From: Veillonella ratti
GTDB lineage: Bacteria > Bacillota > Negativicutes > Veillonellales > Veillonellaceae
Assembly (NCBI RefSeq): GCF_003992115.1
Contig: NZ_RQUX01000003.1
Location: 1-64,000, forward strand
DNA length: 64,000 nt
Reading direction: 5' to 3'
Shown: in pieces, positions 41,672 to 50,955 of the stretch
How positions within the stretch are numbered: position 1 is the first letter of the stretch
How the letters are laid out: every line of letters begins with the position of its first letter
Notes under the pieces: model-generated
Databases searched by the model: none
What the model was told of the DNA's origin: nothing
What the model saw: only the letters and a program-made list of their open reading frames with translations
Program-made: the position numbers and the translations under genes

Positions 41672-42550
41672 ATGTTAAAAGAGTATTTAAAGGCGAGCAA
41701 AACATGGGTGGAAGATTATCTCAAAGAAGTGTTAAACTCGCCCAATACAGAATATGAGAAACTTTATGAATCCATGCGCTACAGTTTACTCATGGGCGGT
41801 AAACGGATTCGCCCGATTTTAACGAAAGCGGTTATGGAATCCTTCGGTGTTTCACCGGAACCGTATAAGGAAATTGTGTGTGCCATCGAATTAATTCACA
41901 CCTATTCCTTAATTCATGACGATTTACCGGCCATGGACAATGACGATTACCGCCGCGGCAATCTGACAAACCATAAAGTATATGGTGACGGGCTCGCTGT
42001 TTTGGCAGGTGACGGCTTATTAACATATGCCTTTCAACTAATCTGTCAAAATAAAGCAGCCACACCGGAACAGCATCTTAAATGCGTGTTAGCCTTAGCC
42101 AAGGCAGCCGGACCGGAAGGTATGGTCGGGGGGCAGGCCTTCGATTTATTGTCGGAAGGACGCCACATTCCACTATCGGAACTGCAAGTGCTCCATCGCG
42201 GTAAAACAGGGGCCTTATTCTTGGCGGCTATCGAAATCGGTCTGATTCTCAGCCACGCTTCAGCAGATGTCCATAAAGCCTATATGACTTATGGCGATCA
42301 ACTGGGCTTATTGTTCCAAATTACCGATGATATTCTCGATGTAACGGGCACCATTGAGGATTTAGGGAAAATGCCCGGTAGTGATGTAAAACAAGATAAA
42401 TCCACCTATGTATCCGAATTAGGTGAAGCCGGGGCTCGCGCTAAAGCGGATGAAACCGCAGCAGCCGCTAAAAGTGCCTTGGCTTCGGTACCAAACAATA
42501 CAACCATCTTGGAAGCATTAGTAGACTACCTTGTACATAGGACGAATTGA
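41672..42550 (+). CDS. ispA: Geranyl/farnesyl diphosphate synthase
   Basis: A trans-prenyltransferase that condenses isopentenyl and allylic diphosphates into the C15 precursor of undecaprenol and quinones. Both aspartate-rich motifs are present: LIHDDLPAMDNDDYRRG (first) and LLFQITDDILDVTG (second), with GGKRIRP near the N-terminus and GGQAFDLLSE between. Length 292 and the inserted residues in the first DDxxxxD motif fit bacterial FPP synthase. CAGGAGG precedes the ATG. Gene order xseAB-ispA is widely conserved. Confidence 0.95.
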   Translation: MLKEYLKASKTWVEDYLKEVLNSPNTEYEKLYESMRYSLLMGGKRIRPILTKAVMESFGVSPEPYKEIVCAIELIHTYSLIHDDLPAMDNDDYRRGNLTNHKVYGDGLAVLAGDGLLTYAFQLICQNKAATPEQHLKCVLALAKAAGPEGMVGGQAFDLLSEGRHIPLSELQVLHRGKTGALFLAAIEIGLILSHASADVHKAYMTYGDQLGLLFQITDDILDVTGTIEDLGKMPGSDVKQDKSTYVSELGEAGARAKADETAAAAKSALASVPNNTTILEALVDYLVHRTN

Positions 42551-42551
42551 T

Positions 42552-43019
42552 ATGCAATTTTTAAATGAATTATTCGATAATTACATTGCGCTGAGTGCCT
42601 TTCTGGGTTGGTTTTCAGCACAAGCTTTAAAATTTGTCATCGTATTACTGCAGTATAGACGCTTCCAATGGGAACGCCTTATCGGATCTGGAGGGTTCCC
42701 CAGTTCTCATTCGTCGCTCGTAGTCGCTTTATCAACGGCTACCGCTTATATTCATGGCTTAACTTCAGATTTATCGGTAATCTGTATTACCTTTTCACTT
42801 ATCGTCATGTATGACGCATCCGGCGTACGCCGTGAAGCAGGGCGACAGGCACAAATTTTAAACCAATTAATGGAACATTTCAAAAAGCGTAATATCCCGG
42901 TCTATCTGGATGACGGTCATGTGCTCAAAGAGCTCTTGGGACATACGCCTTTTGAAGTATTCGGCGGCGCCTTTTTAGGCTATGCCGTTGCCTCCATTAT
43001 TTACTATAACTTTCTATAA
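42552..43019 (+). CDS. Divergent PAP2 family membrane protein (DUF212)
   Basis: A 155-residue membrane protein with about four hydrophobic segments. GSGGFPSSHSSLVVALSTA and MYDASGVRREAGRQAQILN match the DUF212 branch of acid phosphatase/vanadium peroxidase-related proteins; the canonical PAP2 histidine pattern is only partly kept. It starts at ATG 42552 right after ispA, with only a weak AGG upstream, so it may depend on coupled translation. The location after a prenyl-diphosphate synthase suggests polyprenyl-phosphate work, which is inference. Confidence 0.85.
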   Translation: MQFLNELFDNYIALSAFLGWFSAQALKFVIVLLQYRRFQWERLIGSGGFPSSHSSLVVALSTATAYIHGLTSDLSVICITFSLIVMYDASGVRREAGRQAQILNQLMEHFKKRNIPVYLDDGHVLKELLGHTPFEVFGGAFLGYAVASIIYYNFL

Positions 43020-43054
43020 CTAAGATGCTTTAAGTGTACGAACTAAGGAGTTTT

Positions 43055-43858
43055 ATGAGTACTAAAGAACGGTTAGACGTCTTATTGGTGAATCGCGGTC
43101 TTTTTGAAAGTCGTGAAAAAGCCAAAACAGCCATCATGGCCGGCCAAATTTTTATGGGCACTGTCTGTGTCGACAAAGCGGGTACCAAGGTGCCGATTGA
43201 TGCGGATTTAAGCGTTAAAGGCAATACGTTACCTTATGTTAGTCGCGGCGGGTTAAAACTGGAAAAAGCGTTACAATTATATCCCATCGATTTAACTGAT
43301 GCGGTTATGGTTGATATTGGCGCTTCTACGGGTGGTTTTACCGACTGTGCTCTTCAAAATGGGGCCGCCAAGGTCTTTGCTATTGATGTGGGCTATAACC
43401 AACTGGCTTGGTCACTACGGCAAGATAAACGCGTCATCAACATGGAAAAGCAAAATATACGAACCGTTACGCCGGAACAACTGGGGGAACTGGTTGATTT
43501 CATTTCCATTGATGTGGCGTTTATTTCACTGGATAAAGTACTGCCGGTAGCCGTAACGCTCCTTAAGGACACGGGCTCTTTAGTAGCTCTTATTAAACCG
43601 CAATTTGAAGCGGGTCGTGAAAAAGTGGGCAAGGGCGGTATTGTCCGTGACCCGGCTACGCACGGCGAAGTGCTGACACGCATTTTAAATGTAGCCGAAG
43701 AAGTGGGCTTACATCTTCATGGCGTAACCTATTCACCCATCAAGGGGACTGAAGGTAATATAGAATTTTTGGGATATTTTAAAAAGACGACGGACGGTGC
43801 CTTAGCGATTACGCCTGAATTGGTTGAATCAGTGGTAGCTGCCGCGCACGAACTGTAG
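43055..43858 (+). CDS. tlyA: TlyA family rRNA 2'-O-methyltransferase
   Basis: A 267-residue two-domain protein. The N-terminal S4 RNA-binding domain is ERLDVLLVNRGLFESREKAKTAIMAGQI. The FtsJ-like methyltransferase domain begins with SRGGLKLEKAL and carries MVDIGASTGGFTDCALQNGAAKVFAIDVG (SAM site) and LIKPQFEAGREKVGKGGIVRDP. TlyA proteins methylate cytidines in 16S and/or 23S rRNA; a hemolysin role has also been claimed. AAGGAG sets ATG 43055. It is followed by nadK, then by a methyltransferase, argR and recN, the conserved Firmicute order. Confidence 0.92.
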   Translation: MSTKERLDVLLVNRGLFESREKAKTAIMAGQIFMGTVCVDKAGTKVPIDADLSVKGNTLPYVSRGGLKLEKALQLYPIDLTDAVMVDIGASTGGFTDCALQNGAAKVFAIDVGYNQLAWSLRQDKRVINMEKQNIRTVTPEQLGELVDFISIDVAFISLDKVLPVAVTLLKDTGSLVALIKPQFEAGREKVGKGGIVRDPATHGEVLTRILNVAEEVGLHLHGVTYSPIKGTEGNIEFLGYFKKTTDGALAITPELVESVVAAAHEL

Positions 43859-43866
43859 GTGATGAT

Positions 43867-44748
43867 ATGCGAGTAGGATTTATTCCTAACATGGGGAAAG
43901 AGAATATTATTCCTATTTTGCAAGAGGCGAAGAGCCTTTGTGAAAAAAACGGCTTGGACGTATGGCTACCGGCCGATTTGGAGGAGTTTAACTTACCGGA
44001 ACTATTAGGTGTTCCGACTAAGCAAGTATTGCCTAGACCTGAATTTTTTAAGCATCTTGATATGGCCTTCAGTTTCGGCGGTGACGGTACCTTAATTCAC
44101 TTAGCCCGTCAAATTTATGAATATAATGTTCCCATTTGCGGTATCAATTTAGGGGAATTGGGCTTCTTAAATCAAATCGAATTAGCTGATATGGAAGACC
44201 GCATCAAGAAAATCGCCAACGGTGATTTTCGCGTGGAAAATCGTATCCATTTGGCTGCGGAAATCCGCACACCTCATGGCGTAAAAAAATTAACGCCGGT
44301 CATTAATGAAGTAGTTATTACTCATGAAAAGCCGGGCCGTATGGCGCGTATTAATTTAGCGATCAACGAAGGGTATACGCAGATGTATCCTGCCGACGGT
44401 TTAATCGTAGCTTGTTCTACAGGATCTACAGGCTATAACTTATCGGCCGGCGGTCCGATTATGGCACCGGACAACCATTCTATTATTGTTACACCGATTG
44501 CACCGCATCTACTGCAAAGTGTATCTTTGGTGTTAAAAGAAAGTGCCCGTATCGATTTAACGATGCCGAAACGTCAAGAGAAACTCCATATTTGTATCGA
44601 CGGTACTTTCGATTATCAGTTTAGTAATGAAGACAGCCTTCACATCGAAGCCAGTGCGCTTTACAGTCGCTATGTGCGCTTCTATGACGTAAAATTCTTT
44701 GCTACCTTATTCCGCAAATTATCGGCACGAAGAGATGAGCTTTTATGA
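43867..44748 (+). CDS. nadK: NAD kinase
   Basis: Phosphorylates NAD to NADP. Key motifs are SFGGDGTLIHLARQIYEYNVPICGINLGELGFL (GGDGT catalytic loop), NEVVITHEKPGRMARINLAIN, and DGLIVACSTGSTGYNLSAGGPI (substrate loop). Length 293 is typical. The start at 43867 is preceded by a weak GTAGGTGATG context, consistent with coupling to tlyA eight bases upstream. The next gene overlaps by four bases. Confidence 0.95.
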   Translation: MRVGFIPNMGKENIIPILQEAKSLCEKNGLDVWLPADLEEFNLPELLGVPTKQVLPRPEFFKHLDMAFSFGGDGTLIHLARQIYEYNVPICGINLGELGFLNQIELADMEDRIKKIANGDFRVENRIHLAAEIRTPHGVKKLTPVINEVVITHEKPGRMARINLAINEGYTQMYPADGLIVACSTGSTGYNLSAGGPIMAPDNHSIIVTPIAPHLLQSVSLVLKESARIDLTMPKRQEKLHICIDGTFDYQFSNEDSLHIEASALYSRYVRFYDVKFFATLFRKLSARRDELL

Positions 44749-45371
44749 TCAACTATAATCATGTTGTACAGTTCCAACACATTTTTTGGGATGAGCAACT
44801 TAAAAGTGCCAAAACAATCGTAGATGCTACGGCCGGTAATGGCCATGATTTGCTGTATCTGGCCCAACATTGTTTTCCCGGCAGCACCCTGTGGGGCATC
44901 GATAAACAGACAAAGGCCATCGAAGCTTCCACTAAGCGCCTACATACAGAATGTGCCCGCACAGATATAACGTATCACTTGGTACATGGTACGCATGAAG
45001 ATATCTTAGCAACAGGCAATCCGGCAGCAGCCCAGAACGATGGGCATACGACGAATACTAAATATAATACCGCTATTACTAATATTGACTTACTTATTTT
45101 TAATTTAGGGTATTTACCGGGTAGTGATCATACCATGATGACAAAACCCGATTCAACTATACAAGCCATCAAGGGAGGCTTAAATTTATTAAATCCTAAA
45201 GGGCTCATCACTATCGTTACCTATCCTGGTACACCGGAAGGTGAGCGAGAAGACAAAGCAGTATGTGAGTTTATAAGTACTTTGCCACAAAAGTCATATG
45301 ATGTAGCCACTTGGAAATTAGTAAACCAAGCAAACAAACCTCCCATTTTATATATTATTAAAGGACGGTGA
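44745..45371 (+). CDS. YtqB/MnmM-like class I methyltransferase
   Basis: A 208-residue SAM-dependent methyltransferase. TIVDATAGNGHDLLYLAQ is the SAM-binding loop, and DLLIFNLGYLPGSDHTMMT is a NLGYLPG motif typical of the YtqB family. In Bacillus and Streptococcus that family (MnmM) completes the mnm5 modification of tRNA wobble uridines. It has an insert of about 20 polar residues (Asn/Thr/Gly-rich, near residues 92-108) before motif IV. It overlaps nadK by ATGA and precedes argR by three bases. Function is assigned by family only. Confidence 0.8.
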   Translation: MINYNHVVQFQHIFWDEQLKSAKTIVDATAGNGHDLLYLAQHCFPGSTLWGIDKQTKAIEASTKRLHTECARTDITYHLVHGTHEDILATGNPAAAQNDGHTTNTKYNTAITNIDLLIFNLGYLPGSDHTMMTKPDSTIQAIKGGLNLLNPKGLITIVTYPGTPEGEREDKAVCEFISTLPQKSYDVATWKLVNQANKPPILYIIKGR

Positions 45372-45374
45372 CCT

Positions 45375-45830
45375 ATGAAACGTTACAGATATAATAAAAT
45401 CAAAGAAATCGTACAATCTCGCTCTATTGAAACGCAGGAAGAATTGGCAGCCGCTTTAGCCGCGGAAGGTATTGAAGTTACGCAAGCTACGGTATCCCGC
45501 GATATTAAAGAATTAATGCTCATTAAAATTCCTACCGGTGACGGTCATTATCGTTATGCTTTATCGCCGGAAGAGAATGTACTCCTTATCGGTAATCGCA
45601 TTAGTCGCCTGTTCCAGGAATCCATTACGCGTGTAGATTTCACCATGAATCAGATTGTATTGCATACCTTACCGGGTTCCGCTCAATCTGTGGCATTTGC
45701 CATTGACCACGCTAAATGGGCTGAGTTAATCGGCACCTTGGCCGGTGATGATACGATTTTATTAATTGCACGCTCCGTGGAAGACGTACAGCCGATTTTA
45801 AAACGTATTTCCGATCTTATGAAAGATTAA
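45375..45830 (+). CDS. argR: Arginine repressor ArgR
   Basis: A 151-residue arginine-responsive DNA-binding protein. The winged-helix domain shows EIVQSRSIETQEELAAAL and VTQATVSRDIKELMLIKIP, the contact helix of the family. The C-terminal oligomerisation and arginine-binding domain shows VLHTLPGSAQSVAFAIDHAKW and LAGDDTILLIAR. It starts three bases after the methyltransferase gene, preceded by AAAGGACGGTGA. As in many Firmicutes it lies upstream of recN, and a hairpin at 45842-45873 may end the transcript. Confidence 0.93.
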   Translation: MKRYRYNKIKEIVQSRSIETQEELAAALAAEGIEVTQATVSRDIKELMLIKIPTGDGHYRYALSPEENVLLIGNRISRLFQESITRVDFTMNQIVLHTLPGSAQSVAFAIDHAKWAELIGTLAGDDTILLIARSVEDVQPILKRISDLMKD

Positions 45831-45841
45831 TATGTAACTAT

Positions 45842-45873
45842 TAAGCCTATGCGCCCTTATGCGTATAGGCTTA
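45842..45873 (+). terminator. Hairpin after argR
   Basis: TAAGCCTATG CGC (45842-45854) and GCG TATAGGCTTA (45861-45873) make a 13-base-pair stem with one G-T pair and a six-base loop. No T-run follows, so it may be a processing or weak termination site. Confidence 0.5.
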
Positions 45874-45903
45874 GTGATTATTAGCGGCATCATTTATGTT
45901 TGC

Positions 45904-45974
45904 CTCGTATAATTACTATTTATATTTGCTCCGGATGCTTATTATTTATATTTATCTCGTATAATTATTATTTA
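45904..45974 (+). repeat. Short direct repeat before recN
   Basis: CTCGTATAATTACTATTTA (45904-45922) recurs with one difference (TTATT) at 45956-45974. Each copy includes TATAAT, so they may be duplicated promoter elements of recN, or AT-rich chance repeats. Confidence 0.45.
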
Positions 45975-46013
45975 CGTTTTATTACCTGTAAAGGGATTAA
46001 GGACTTGTAATCT

Positions 46014-47687
46014 ATGCTCACACAAATGGGAATTCGTAATTTTGCCTTAATTGAACAGATGAATTTACAATTTTCGGACGGCATTACCATCTTTACCGGT
46101 GAAACCGGTGCCGGCAAATCTATCCTTATGGATGCCTTCAGTATTCTGTTGGGCGAGCGGGCCAGCAGTGATTTTATCCGCCACGGCAAGGATGCCTTTG
46201 TCATTGAAGGTGTCTTCGATGTAACTGACGATACGGAACTGTTAGATCTTTTAACGTCTAAAAATATTCTCGTGGAAGAAAATCAGCTCATTTTATCGCG
46301 CTCGTTTAACCGTCAAGGAAAATCTACTATTTTGGCTAATGACCAGGCAATCCCACTTAAAGCACTACGTGAAATCGGCCTTTATTTAGCGGATATTCAC
46401 GGCCAATATAGCAATCAGCTCTTGTTGAATCCTGATGTGCATCATAAATATTTAGATGAATGCACCAAGGAAGGGCAAAATGCCTTTGACACTTATGTAA
46501 AAGCCTACAAGAGCTACAAAACAGCAAAATCACAACTAGACGGCTTGGAAGCCATGGCTGCGGAACGAGCCAGAGAACTGGATATGCTTCGCTTTCAAAT
46601 TGATGAAATTGAAGAAGCACAACTGAAACCGGGGGAAGACGAAGCCTTAGCGGCGGAACTTAAGCGATTAGACAGCTTTGAACATCTGGATAAAGTATTA
46701 GGCGCTTGTTATAATGCCTTCTACAATGATCGACATGCCATCTTGGAAGCGGTCAACAGCATTAAATCGGAAGTACAGGATTTGGTTCGTTATGACGAGG
46801 AACTCAAAGACTTATCCGAATTAATCAATTCTGCCTATTTTCAATTAGAAGAAGCGGCGCAAGGGCTTGATCGCTATCGGGATTCCATTTCCTATGATGA
46901 AGAGCGGTACGCCTATTGTCAGGAACGAGATTCCTTAATTTACGGTTTAAAACGCAAATATGGGGAAACCATTGAAGAGGTTTTAGAATTTGAAAACAAA
47001 GCGCAAGCCCGATTGGAAGAATTGGAAGCCCAGAGCTATGCTAAAGAAGATTTAGAAAAAGCCGTTCAACAAGCCGAAGCCGATGCAAGAACTAAATTAG
47101 CTGCCCTTACTGCGATTCGTGATACAAACAGTGCCATAATTGCCGAACAATTACAAAAGCAGTTAAAAGACTTAGGGATGAGTAAAGCTAAACTTCAGTT
47201 TGTCATTGAAAAAAGCGACGAACTATTACCGTTAGGGGCTAAACGTATCGAACTATTATTCAATGCCAATGCAGGGGAGGACCTATTGCCGCTCCACAAA
47301 GTGGCCTCCGGCGGTGAAATCTCGCGTATTGCTTTGGCTTTTAAAACGGTATTTAATACCAAAACATTCAAGACTTTGGTATTCGATGAAATCGACGTTG
47401 GTATTAGCGGCGATATTGCCTTACAGGTAGCGGCTAAAATCCAACAACTCAGCAACAGCACTCAAGTATTTTGTATAACTCATTTGCCACAAACCGCAAG
47501 TATTGCCAAGCATCATTACCATCTGTCCAAGCAGGAAGTGGATGGACGCACCGTATCAAGCCTTACCGAGCTTAGCGAGGAAGAACATGTGGAACAAATT
47601 GCCCGCATGATGTCCGGTCAAAACTTCTCTCATACGGCTCTTGCTACGGCGAAAGAAATGATTGAACATTTTAAAAATAAGCATTAA
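46014..47687 (+). CDS. recN: DNA repair protein RecN
   Basis: An SMC-like ATPase acting early in double-strand-break repair. The Walker A motif is FTGETGAGKSILMDAFSILLG at the N-terminus, with IHGQYSNQLLL, then a long coiled-coil region (about residues 160-370). The C-terminal ATPase half has KVASGGEISRIALAFK (signature), TLVFDEIDVGISG (Walker B) and ITHLPQTASIAKHHYHLSK. Length 557 is typical. There is no obvious LexA box in its leader like those at 51870-51911. Confidence 0.96.
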   Translation: MLTQMGIRNFALIEQMNLQFSDGITIFTGETGAGKSILMDAFSILLGERASSDFIRHGKDAFVIEGVFDVTDDTELLDLLTSKNILVEENQLILSRSFNRQGKSTILANDQAIPLKALREIGLYLADIHGQYSNQLLLNPDVHHKYLDECTKEGQNAFDTYVKAYKSYKTAKSQLDGLEAMAAERARELDMLRFQIDEIEEAQLKPGEDEALAAELKRLDSFEHLDKVLGACYNAFYNDRHAILEAVNSIKSEVQDLVRYDEELKDLSELINSAYFQLEEAAQGLDRYRDSISYDEERYAYCQERDSLIYGLKRKYGETIEEVLEFENKAQARLEELEAQSYAKEDLEKAVQQAEADARTKLAALTAIRDTNSAIIAEQLQKQLKDLGMSKAKLQFVIEKSDELLPLGAKRIELLFNANAGEDLLPLHKVASGGEISRIALAFKTVFNTKTFKTLVFDEIDVGISGDIALQVAAKIQQLSNSTQVFCITHLPQTASIAKHHYHLSKQEVDGRTVSSLTELSEEEHVEQIARMMSGQNFSHTALATAKEMIEHFKNKH

Positions 47688-47795
47688 TAGCTTTACCTCG
47701 GTTATAGTTATAACTATGTATACAGAATACGATTTGACGCCATCAGAAAATAAATGTATACTATTGGTAATCACTTTTGAATTTTGAATTAAATA

Positions 47796-47972
47796 TGCGG
47801 AGATAGAGGCGCGATGCTTAAGAGTACTTGTAAGGAGCCCGGCAAGGCTGTGAGATATAAAGAAAGGGAGAATCGCCGAAGTTTGTTTGTGCCGACAAAC
47901 ATAGCTGGTTGTGCATTGAATAAGTGTATGACTGTCATCATTTGATGGAGTGCTAGCTCATTGTTCTGACTA
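47796..47972 (+). promoter_or_regulatory. Lysine riboswitch (L box)
   Basis: The conserved blocks appear in order: GAGATAGAGGCGCG with TTAAGAGTA, AAGGAGCC, AGGGAGAATCGCCGAAG, GCCGACAAACATAGCTGG, GACTGTCATCATTTGATGG, and a closing GGAGTGCTAGCTC. These match the L-box consensus. It precedes dapB, with an intrinsic terminator at 48029-48063, so lysine binding should favour premature termination. Confidence 0.93.
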
Positions 47973-48028
47973 TCATAGTTTTGTTATATTCATATGATAA
48001 AGCGCATAGTCGTTCAGGTATCCATACC

Positions 48029-48063
48029 AAGATCAGTGGCAGCTATCCGCTGGTCTTTTTTTT
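48029..48063 (+). terminator. Lysine riboswitch expression-platform terminator
   Basis: AAGATCAGTGG (48029-48039) and CCGCTGGTCTT (48047-48057) pair over 11 positions including G-T wobbles, followed by a run of eight T and then the dapB ribosome binding site GGGAGGA at 48064-48070. Confidence 0.88.
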
Positions 48064-48076
48064 GGGAGGAATGAAC

Positions 48077-48874
48077 ATGATTACAGTAATGGTATGTGGT
48101 GCGACCGGCAAAATGGGTCGCGAAGTCGTAAAAGCTGTTCATAATGATCCGGACTTACAGTTTATCGGTGGTATCGACCCTAAACAGGCCGGAGAAGATG
48201 CCGGTACAGCTGCCGGTATCGAATCATTGGGGCTGCCTTTATACGAAAGCTTAACAGCCGCTTTAAGCTCTAAAAAGCCGGATGTTATCGTTGATTTTAC
48301 CAGTCCCGCCATTATTTTTGAAAACGCTAAAACTGTTTTAGGCGCCGGAGTTCACATGGTAATCGGAACTACCGGTCTTACCGCTGAACAGCGTGATGAA
48401 TTAGCGGCCATCGGTAAAGCCAATAATGCTAATTGCTTAGTGGCACCTAACTTTTCACTGGGCGCTGTTATGATGATGAAAACAGCAGCCGATTTGGCAC
48501 CCTATTTCCCGAATGTAGAAATTATTGAATTGCATCACAATCACAAATATGATGCTCCGTCAGGAACGGCCGTATTAACAGCCAAGCTTATTAATGAAGC
48601 TAAACAGGCAGCCGGTGCGGTAGGGGCTGAAGATTTAACTCGTGAAAGTTTACCCGGCGCTCGCGGTGCCAAGGTGGATGACGTAACGATTCACAGCGTT
48701 CGCTTACCGGGTTATGTGGCTCATCAGGAAGTTTTATTTGGGGGTTATGATGAAACACTGACGATTCGCCACGATTCACTCAGCCGTTTATCCTTCATGC
48801 CGGGCGTAGTTTTAGCTTGTAAGAAGATTGCTGAAAAACCGGGCCTTACTTACGGTCTGGAACATTACTTATAA
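48077..48874 (+). CDS. dapB: 4-hydroxy-tetrahydrodipicolinate reductase
   Basis: Reduces the DapA product with NAD(P)H in lysine and diaminopimelate synthesis. GATGKMGREVVK (nucleotide binding), VDFTSPAIIFENAK, VIGTTGLTAEQ, APNFSLGAVMM and the active-site ELHHNHKYDAPSGTAV are all present. The start is ATG 48077, seven bases after GGGAGGA; an upstream in-frame ATG at 48071 abuts that site and is rejected. Length 265 is normal. It is directly controlled by the lysine riboswitch. Confidence 0.96.
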   Translation: MITVMVCGATGKMGREVVKAVHNDPDLQFIGGIDPKQAGEDAGTAAGIESLGLPLYESLTAALSSKKPDVIVDFTSPAIIFENAKTVLGAGVHMVIGTTGLTAEQRDELAAIGKANNANCLVAPNFSLGAVMMMKTAADLAPYFPNVEIIELHHNHKYDAPSGTAVLTAKLINEAKQAAGAVGAEDLTRESLPGARGAKVDDVTIHSVRLPGYVAHQEVLFGGYDETLTIRHDSLSRLSFMPGVVLACKKIAEKPGLTYGLEHYL

Positions 48875-48965
48875 TTTTAAAGATAAGGTATGATTAAGGT
48901 ATTTAAAAGCCCTTCGCCATACTATTGCTACAATATTTATTTTTATTAAATTGGGAGAGATACAC

Positions 48966-49997
48966 ATGAGAAAACCAAATGTTGCTATTTTAGGTGCTAC
49001 CGGCGCGGTAGGGCAAGAATTTATTAAATTAATCGAAGAACGCCAATTTCCGTTTGAAAACCTTAAATTATTGGCATCCGCTCGTTCAGCCGGCACGGAA
49101 TTAACAGTATGCGGTAAAACTTATGTGGTAGAAGAAGCTACCGCCGATTCTTTTGAAAACGTTGATATTGCTTTATTCGCAGGTGGCTCCATATCCAAAA
49201 CATTGGCACCGGAAGCGGTAAAACGCGGTGCTATTGTTATCGATAACTCCAGCACCTTCCGAATGGATCCGAACGTACCACTCGTAGTACCCGAAGTAAA
49301 TCCTGAAGATATCGATACTCATCAAGGAATTATCGCCAATCCGAACTGCTCTACCATTATTATGGCTTTAGGGCTTAAACCGCTCCACGATTTATCGCCG
49401 ATTAAACGTGTTGTCGTAAGTACATACCAGGCCGTATCCGGCGCCGGTAAGGAAGGCATTGACGAATTGGATAATCAGGTAAGTGCCCACATTCAAGGGA
49501 AACCGATGGAAGCCCATATCTTACCTAGTGCTTCCGCGCCTAAACATTATCCAATCGCTTTTAATGTAATTCCGCAAATTGATGTTTTCTTGGACAACGA
49601 TTATACTAAAGAAGAAATGAAAATGGTCAATGAAACGCAGAAGATTTTGCATGATGATTCCATCCAAGTCGTTCCGACCACAGTTCGTATTCCGGTATAT
49701 CGTTCCCATTCCGAATCTGTTTTGGTAGAAACCGAAGCGCCTGTAAGTGTTGCTGATTTTAAAGCTGCCTGTGAAAAATTCCCGGGCCTTGTGGTTAATG
49801 ACAATCCACAAGAACAAGCGTATCCGATGCCGCTTTACACATCCGGTAAGGATGATTGTGAAATCGGCCGTATTCGCAAAGATTTATACAACGATAAAGG
49901 CATGAATTTCTGGATTGCCGGCGATCAAATCCGCAAAGGGGCTGCCTTAAATGCCTTGCAGATTGCCGAGTATTTGGTGGAACACCAATCATTTTAA
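48966..49997 (+). CDS. asd: Aspartate-semialdehyde dehydrogenase
   Basis: Makes aspartate semialdehyde, the branch point of lysine, threonine and methionine synthesis. AILGATGAVGQEFIKLIEERQFP binds NADP. Catalytic Cys sits in IIANPNCSTIIMALGL, and the active-site His is in IPVYRSHSESV. Length 343 is standard. The TTG at 48951 in the same frame overlaps the GGGAGAG region, so ATG 48966 is chosen. It lies 91 bases after dapB and 24 before dapA, probably in the same transcript. The product also feeds hom in this window. Confidence 0.96.
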   Translation: MRKPNVAILGATGAVGQEFIKLIEERQFPFENLKLLASARSAGTELTVCGKTYVVEEATADSFENVDIALFAGGSISKTLAPEAVKRGAIVIDNSSTFRMDPNVPLVVPEVNPEDIDTHQGIIANPNCSTIIMALGLKPLHDLSPIKRVVVSTYQAVSGAGKEGIDELDNQVSAHIQGKPMEAHILPSASAPKHYPIAFNVIPQIDVFLDNDYTKEEMKMVNETQKILHDDSIQVVPTTVRIPVYRSHSESVLVETEAPVSVADFKAACEKFPGLVVNDNPQEQAYPMPLYTSGKDDCEIGRIRKDLYNDKGMNFWIAGDQIRKGAALNALQIAEYLVEHQSF

Positions 49998-50021
49998 AGA
50001 ATAGTTTTAGAGGAGGTTATT

Positions 50022-50903
50022 ATGAAAACCTTAGGTCGCGTATTAACAGCTATGATTACACCGTTTAACGCGGATGGTTCAGTAGATTTTGAAGGAGCGC
50101 TCACATTAGCCAAGCATTTACTAAACAATGGATCTGATGGTCTTATTGTGTGTGGCACTACGGGAGAAAGTCCCACAATTGATAATGAGGACAAACTTAA
50201 GCTATTTGAATTAATCGCGCGCGAGTGTGGTCATTTAGGTTCCATCGTGGCCAATACAGGTTCCAATAATACCCAACGTACAATAGAATTGACCAAGGCG
50301 GCTTCTAAAACAGGCGTAAATGCCGTAATGGGGGTAGTACCTTATTACAATAAACCAAATCAACGCGGTTTATTTGAACATTTCAAAGCTATGGCTGAAG
50401 CTACTGATTTACCGGTCATCGTATACAATGTTCCGGGCCGTACAGGCGGCAAAATCATGCCGGCTACTATAGCTAAATTGCGTGAAGTTTGCCCAAATAT
50501 TGCCGCTGTTAAAGAAGCGAGTGGTGATATTAATGTAGCGGCTGAAATTTATCATTTATTACCGGAAGATTTCATGATTTACAGTGGTGATGATGGTTTA
50601 ACTTTACCGATGCTCGCTGTAGGCGGTTGCGGCGTTATTTCTGTAGCGGCTCATGTAGTGGGCAAGGAAATGAATGAAATGATTCAGGCCTATGAAGCAG
50701 GGGATGTGACTAAAGCCAAACAAATCAATAAAGACTTATTCCCTATATTCAAAGCCATGTTTGTAACAACTAATCCGATTCCTGTAAAATACGCAGTTCG
50801 TCAATTAGGTTTACCGGCCGGTCCGTTCCACTTGCCGTTATGTGAACCGTCAGACGAAGAAGCAGTCGTAATTGATGCTGCTATTAAACCATATATTAAA
50901 TAA
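50022..50903 (+). CDS. dapA: 4-hydroxy-tetrahydrodipicolinate synthase
   Basis: Condenses pyruvate with aspartate semialdehyde by a Schiff-base mechanism. TAMITPFN, CGTTGESPTIDNEDKLKLFEL (substrate loop), GVVPYYNKPNQRGLFEHFKAMAEA and YNVPGRTG are present, with the Schiff-base Lys in AAVKEASGD. Length 293 is normal. GAGGAGG lies before ATG 50022. It ends the riboswitch-controlled lysine unit, with a long hairpin at 50956-51012. Confidence 0.97.
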   Translation: MKTLGRVLTAMITPFNADGSVDFEGALTLAKHLLNNGSDGLIVCGTTGESPTIDNEDKLKLFELIARECGHLGSIVANTGSNNTQRTIELTKAASKTGVNAVMGVVPYYNKPNQRGLFEHFKAMAEATDLPVIVYNVPGRTGGKIMPATIAKLREVCPNIAAVKEASGDINVAAEIYHLLPEDFMIYSGDDGLTLPMLAVGGCGVISVAAHVVGKEMNEMIQAYEAGDVTKAKQINKDLFPIFKAMFVTTNPIPVKYAVRQLGLPAGPFHLPLCEPSDEEAVVIDAAIKPYIK

Positions 50904-50955
50904 GCCAAGCACTGCATTACAACAACAATAATAAAGAAGAAATTTATAAAAATAA

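Noticed and set aside
47981-48076. Upstream extension of dapB through the riboswitch region
   Set aside because: The extra codons run through the riboswitch terminator; the GGGAGGA site and family length point to ATG 48077.
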